The notes beneath the pieces were generated by a model, which made no database searches, was not told the origin of the DNA, and saw only the letters and a list, made by a program, of their open reading frames with translations. From Nemertoderma westbladi (lineage: Eukaryota; Xenacoelomorpha; Nemertodermatida; Nemertodermatidae), in contig JAUCBJ010002392.1 of the NCBI GenBank assembly GCA_032718475.1, positions 1 through 37,566 on the forward strand: DNA of 37,566 nucleotides. The letters are read 5' to 3'. The stretch's first letter is position 1; every line of letters begins with the position of its first letter. A program made the position numbers and the translations under genes. Shown one piece after another: positions 34,000-37,566 of this stretch.

Positions 34000-36900
34000 G
34001 TAAGTTCCAATAATCTAATAATAAATTATTACAGTATTTGGTTAGTATAAATGGTGAAATAGAATAAAATTAGTCATTAAGTGATAATTATGGAGCCCCT
34101 CTAAAAGGACATCATACTTTTTTTTTATTTTACCACATTATTTGATGGTGATTAGAAGTTTTATGGACATTCCTCTAGGGTGACACACTTACACCATCTT
34201 ATTCATAATTCTGGTTGACTATTTGGCAATATGGTAAGTCCTTAGATCATCATAATGATGATAGGGGTAATGCTAATGGTAACACCAAAAGTCGAGGAAA
34301 TCCAGCCTAGTACCTAACTGATCTAGACTTTGCCGATGACTAAAGAGTGCTCTCAGAATCTTTATTATGGAGCCCAACGGCTCCTCAGATTATTAGAACA
34401 GGCTGCTTCTAATTTTGGACTTCTTGTTAAATTCAAGAAGACCAAAATTTTGATAGTTAACTTTGATAGTCCTCATGAAATATCTGATCATATGAGCTTA
34501 ATATAACATCAATGGACGACTTCTGAAAACTGACTTTCTTTCAAAAACTCGAATTGAGCATATGGACGACTTCTGTTACCTGGGATCATGGATCTGAAAG
34601 TCAGGTGAGGACCTTCGAATACGTAACGTTAAGGCATGGGCAGCATTGAATGGGCATTCCAATAAATTTGAAGATTTGATTTGGAATAAGATTTGGAAGT
34701 CACAGAGAATACACCGGAAACTGGTACCGATTATTTAGTCACCGTTTGTACCAGTTCTACTGCTGCTCAATGGAGTACCATTTTTTTTAAGCCAGCATAG
34801 CATCTCATATGCAGCTTCAATGCAGCAGGCGGATTAAAGATATATCTAATTGTTTACAAAGTGTCTAAACAATAGTCTTCCCGATCTAGTACCACAAGTC
34901 CCAGCTACTGCCATGAGCCCCTAGCTACTACCACAGTCCTAGATATCATGAGTCATAGGTAGCACAAGATCAAGAGTTTTTATATAATTAAAATGTAGTC
35001 ATAGTACACTGCAAATCTAAAAATTTTGGGCTAATTCTGGAACATAATTAATAATTGGATTTCTATTTCTAGATGGATACTTTACGAAAACGAGTTTGAC
35101 GGGGTTACTGATATTCTAGAACCGGGGAGCTATTCATCAGTCCTCCTGTCTACTTCTAATATAATGAGCTCTCTGAGAGTCATACCAGAACACGGAATCA
35201 TATTATTCCATGAGCCATTCTACTCAGGTACGGAACCCGAATGTGCTTTTAAATAACAGTGCATTTATAGCGCCAGTAGTGTACGTTGTTATTTATTTTA
35301 TGCGGTCTATTTAGTTTAGAGTTGTACATTGTTATACGGAATACACAGCGGTACTTGATGATTAGGTTATATGTTTGTCTCATGTACAGCATTCCAGGTT
35401 TATATGTTTGTCTCATGTACAGCATTCCAGTTTGTCAGTTTGTTGTTAGTCTGTTCTGCAGTAGTGATTACAGGATTACATAAATGCCACAGTCAGGGAC
35501 TGAGAGTTCTGTTTTCCACCTTATTGGCATAGTGGCTGAGATGTTTGTTCAAATCTACGCTACAATCAAATATTATTCACATCAATAGGTCTATATAGGT
35601 TTTGTACCTTGACACTTTATATCTGAAGACTCTATTTTACAATTTAGAAAACTTATCTGTGCTTCAAGCCGAGTGTAACAAACTTGACGTATTGGGTGTT
35701 CTCATCAAACCTGAAAAAATTAGTGTAGTTCCACAGTATGTTTCTCCTAGATTCTTAGTCAAATACCAAATGGTGGCAAGAGATTGGTCACTGCCTTTAC
35801 AAATATTTGCCAGTTTTGCTGCGTAATTCCCACTGCTAATGCTAAATGAGATGACATTTTGCACAACCTCCATAGTCTTAACCCTATCCATACCGGGGGG
35901 GGGGGGGGGGGGGGGACTTTTGGAGACGCACTTTATTTGATTGCTTGGTTCAAAGCCAAACCACATTTATTGCAAGTGAAATTCCGTTACTTTTCCTAAA
36001 ATTTATTATTCTTTATCTTAAAACAAAAATTAATTTTCATATTATTATTTATGACCATGAAAATGACACGTAAACTGACCTGTCTCTGAAACTGTCATAT
36101 TATTGCTGAACTATTGTAGGAGGGAAATTTAAAATTCAATCAATTTAATATAAATTTAAAATCAATTTAAACATAATTATAGGATATAAATATTATATTT
36201 GAGCATTAGTGTGTGGCATATTTGAAAAGAGGAATAAATTTTGTATCTAAAACTTTTTACTTTAAAGTAATATCATCACACCACACAAAGTTATATGCTT
36301 CCAAACTTTACGTCCCCAAAAGTCCCCCCCCCCCGGTAGTTTGAGCGTCTAAAGTACCCCGGTATGGATAGGGTTAAGTTTGTTAAAGTCGGATCTTACT
36401 AAGAGTTCTTTTCAAATTCCAGTGGAAGATTCTTCAAAACCCTTTTAGGCACCATAAAACCATTTAAGGGTATACGATCCTTGTGAGGGCAGCTACTGGT
36501 ATGTCTGGAAGTTCAGAATGGTTCGACGAGTTAATGAGCAGTGTTCTGGGTGACTTAGTTCAGGCAGTGACTCTTTATAGATGATAGGTCATATAATGTG
36601 GGAAACACAATTTATGAGCTGTTCAACAATGGGAAATTTTGTTTCAGCGGTTTTCTAATAATAACTTGTCTTTCTGGTAACAAAATTGTAATCACTCCGA
36701 AATCTACTATAATATTATGTTGGGTTTGGAATTCAGGAACTTTGTCCATCAGCAGTCATTAACTATCTTTTGACAAATATAAATAATTTTTCGATATCAT
36801 TATTATTAGTCAAAAGACATGCCGGTAAAATATGGAGGTAAATATGGAGTAAAATATGCCGGGTTTACAGTATAACTGTAATAATAGCTGTAAATTATGA

Positions 36901-37457
36901 CAATAATTTTTAAAAGATATTTTCGAGATCATGCTGAATAATATATAAAAAAGGGGCTTTGAAAATTGAGGGAAGGACATCTTATTTTGGTAATAAAATA
37001 TGCCTGTCAAATATTTTGTTGTCAAATGTTCCCGTTTTGTATTGATTATATTAAACCAAGATTTAATACAATTATACACAGCTGTATATTCCCTCCAATG
37101 AGGTGTGTCCCTGGTTTTAAGGTTAAGTGTGTGTTTGGAAAAACGGTGACGGGGTCAGTCAAAACGATCAAGAATGTAATATTTTCAAAAGTATATTGAC
37201 GAAAATAATGAAATAGAACGGCTTGTTTGTAACACAACATAATATTTGATTGTGTCGAAAGTCCTCTCTCTATCTTCCAACTTTAGGCCTCTTTTCCAAT
37301 TTATCCTAATTGTTGTAGGAGATACTCTACAGACCTGCAACACTCCCATAATCACATTTGATGGGGATGCATTCCACAGGTGTAGCCTCCCAGACCTTGG
37401 AGTTTACGTCGCAAAGTCTCTAGTCATAACAGGGAGATACCCATGGATGGCCTGGAG
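33791..37457 (+). CDS. secreted beta/gamma-crystallin domain protein (3 coding exons, 3' end outside window)
   Basis: Three exons, 33791-33999, 35073-35227 and 37319-37457, join in phase at GT-AG junctions and give 167 residues plus a split codon. Residues 1-18 form a hydrophobic signal peptide ending SCA, so the product is probably secreted. Greek key 1 is about residues 28-66 (IELYPEDNLGG). Greek key 2 is about 71-106 (TWILYENEFDG, then EPGSY). Greek key 3 starts at 113 (ILFHEPFYSGD). A fourth motif seems to begin at the end (GRYPWMAW) and continue off the edge. The second motif keeps an SNIMSS sequence (98-103) that fits the calcium-binding N/D-N/D-x-x-S/T-S pattern; the first (SDAVVS) is degenerate. 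Cys24/68 and Cys128/143 may form disulfides. The start has A at -3 and G at +4. Beta/gamma-crystallins are calcium-binding structural or secreted proteins; the exact role here is unknown. Confidence 0.88.
34000..35072 (+). other. crystallin intron 1
   Basis: Starts GTAAGT and ends TTTCTATTTCTAG. It contains a LINE RT fragment at about 34,285-34,790. A CTAGCTACTACCA-like short repeated phrase occurs near 34,900-34,960. The rest is unrecognised. Confidence 0.8.
34285..34790 (+). mobile_element. LINE reverse transcriptase fragment in intron 1
   Basis: TKSRGNPA, a stop, then YLTDLDFADD gives the RT catalytic FADD box at about 34,328. After frame changes comes FCYLGSWI at about 34,572, then RNVKAWAALNGHSNKFEDLI and WNKIWKSQRIHRKLVPII. 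This matches the palm-to-thumb region of RTE/BovB-like non-LTR RTs, as in the 12.4-12.8 kb copy, though clearly diverged from it. It has multiple stops and is inactive. It is in the same orientation as the host gene. Confidence 0.75.
35073..35227 (+). CDS. crystallin gene exon 2 (Greek key 2, start of domain 2)
   Basis: Follows a TTTCTATTTCTAG acceptor and ends ...TACTCAG before GTACGG. It encodes TWILYENEFDG through ILFHEPFYS plus one base of Gly122. The intron 1 position, exactly between Greek keys 1 and 2, resembles the one-exon-per-motif layout of vertebrate beta-crystallins. Confidence 0.85.
35368..35430 (+). repeat. 33-bp tandem duplication
   Basis: The 30-bp phrase beginning TATATGTTTGTCTCATGTAC occurs at 35368-35397 and 35401-35430, separated by GTT. 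Confidence 0.95.
35640..36590 (+). mobile_element. Ty3/gypsy-like reverse transcriptase fragment, split by a MITE
   Basis: Left part (to about 35,877): LDVLGVLIKPEKISVVPQYV and SPRFLVK, then after a frame change GGKRLVTAFTNICQF. Right part (from about 36,378): FQIPVEDSSKPF, then after a frame change GTIKPFKGIRSL, then AATGMSGSSEWFDELMSSVL. The order 'lgvl.rPe...v.yvsPsFLVkk.nGg.RLVTaFt', 'FfQipl...S', 'GMpGs.e...elm..vLGDl' is the N-terminal half of LTR-retrotransposon RT of Ty3/gypsy type. No LTRs, protease or integrase were seen. Frameshifts and stops show it is dead. Removing the piggyBac-like element with one TTAA rejoins the two parts in frame. Confidence 0.7.
35878..36377. mobile_element. 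piggyBac-like MITE (492 bp) with TTAA duplications
   Basis: TTAA at 35878-35881 and 36374-36377 flanks a segment that begins CCCTATCCATACCGGGG and ends with the exact reverse complement, a 17-bp terminal inverted repeat. TTAA duplication together with a CCC-start is the hallmark of the piggyBac superfamily. A second inverted pair lies further in: a G21 run followed by ACTTTTGGAGACG (35895-35928) on the left, and ACGTCCCCAAAAGT followed by C11 (36310-36334) on the right. The right end has about 22 extra bases between the two. There is no transposase frame, so it is non-autonomous. Confidence 0.88.
37319..37457 (+). CDS. crystallin gene exon 3 (rest of Greek key 3)
   Basis: Begins after TTGTTGTAG and encodes GDTLQTCNTPIITFDGDAF, then CSLPDLGVYVAKSLVIT, ending at PWMAW plus AG before GTAATA (donor, phase 2). 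Read-through would reach TAA at 37459. Further exons lie beyond the window. Confidence 0.8.
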
Positions 37458-37566
37458 GTAATAATACAAAATATACGGTAATATTATATAATTTTATAAT
37501 TTATATTATAATTGTCAGTGGGAGAGAAACTTGAATACAAAACCAGCAGATTTACATTTTGTTTAC
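37458..37566 (+). other. start of crystallin intron 3
   Basis: Begins GTAATA and is AT-rich to the window end. No acceptor followed by a coding match was seen before position 37,566. Confidence 0.6.

Larger units (their letters stand above)
35228..37318 (+). other. crystallin intron 2
   Basis: Starts GTACGG and ends CCTAATTGTTGTAG. It holds a 33-bp tandem duplication, a Ty3/gypsy-like RT fragment and a piggyBac-like miniature element inserted into that fragment. 36,600-37,318 contains nothing recognised; short frames there have no domain. Confidence 0.8.

Noticed and set aside
35286-35483. 65-codon ORF with an internal peptide repeat
   Set aside because: The peptide repeat is the translation of a 33-bp tandem duplication inside intron 2; no domain or coding bias supports it.
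35525-35555. tRNA or tRNA-derived SINE (TGGCATAGTGG and GTTCAAATC)
   Set aside because: The A-box-like and B-box-like words are only about 22 bp apart, too close for a tRNA, and no cloverleaf arms pair around them.

Overview
The window is non-coding-rich, AT-rich eukaryotic DNA, almost certainly from an animal. A gene split by GT-AG introns encodes a secreted beta/gamma-crystallin. The rest is mostly decayed metazoan-type transposons: several LINE clades, a Penelope-like RT, a Ty3/gypsy-like RT, an IS1595/Merlin-like transposase, a eukaryotic DDE integrase-like gene, and hAT-like and piggyBac-like miniature elements. No operon, rRNA, tRNA or CRISPR is visible. The mix of families suggests an invertebrate, possibly marine, but the sequence does not settle the species.

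Layout. 1-2.6 kb is AT-rich with a LINE RT remnant (about 1.58-1.97 kb). 2.63-2.95 kb is a 29-bp minisatellite, followed by a short basic, SANT/Myb-like coding fragment. 5.0-7.45 kb is a broken DDE integrase-like gene interrupted by about 1.2 kb of foreign sequence. 8.1-9.3 kb holds palindromes and inverted repeats. 9.6-9.9 kb is a transposase remnant on the minus strand. 11.57-13.24 kb is an RTE-like LINE. 15.3-15.6 kb is the 3' end of a CR1/L2-type LINE on the minus strand.

From 15,769 to 30,833 the window is one huge tandem array of a 34-bp unit, about 13.7 kb of satellite and roughly 400 copies. A 1,401-bp hAT-like non-autonomous transposon splits it; the transposon has a perfect 8-bp target duplication made of satellite sequence. 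The array is organised into zones: four-monomer higher-order repeats, a nearly homogeneous block, a 1,512-bp internal duplication and a dimeric block.

Beyond the array lie a minus-strand LINE RT (31.2-32.0 kb), a decayed ~150-bp tandem repeat, a minus-strand Penelope-like RT (32.66-33.03 kb), and then the plus-strand beta/gamma-crystallin gene (first three coding exons; the gene runs off the right edge). Intron 1 carries a LINE RT fragment. Intron 2 carries a Ty3/gypsy-like RT fragment split by a 492-bp piggyBac-like miniature element at a TTAA site.

The crystallin gene is the only protein gene that looks intact. The strongest structural novelty is the large, zoned 34-bp array with its dated-in-place hAT insertion. 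All family names are from recognition of motifs by eye; no database search was run.
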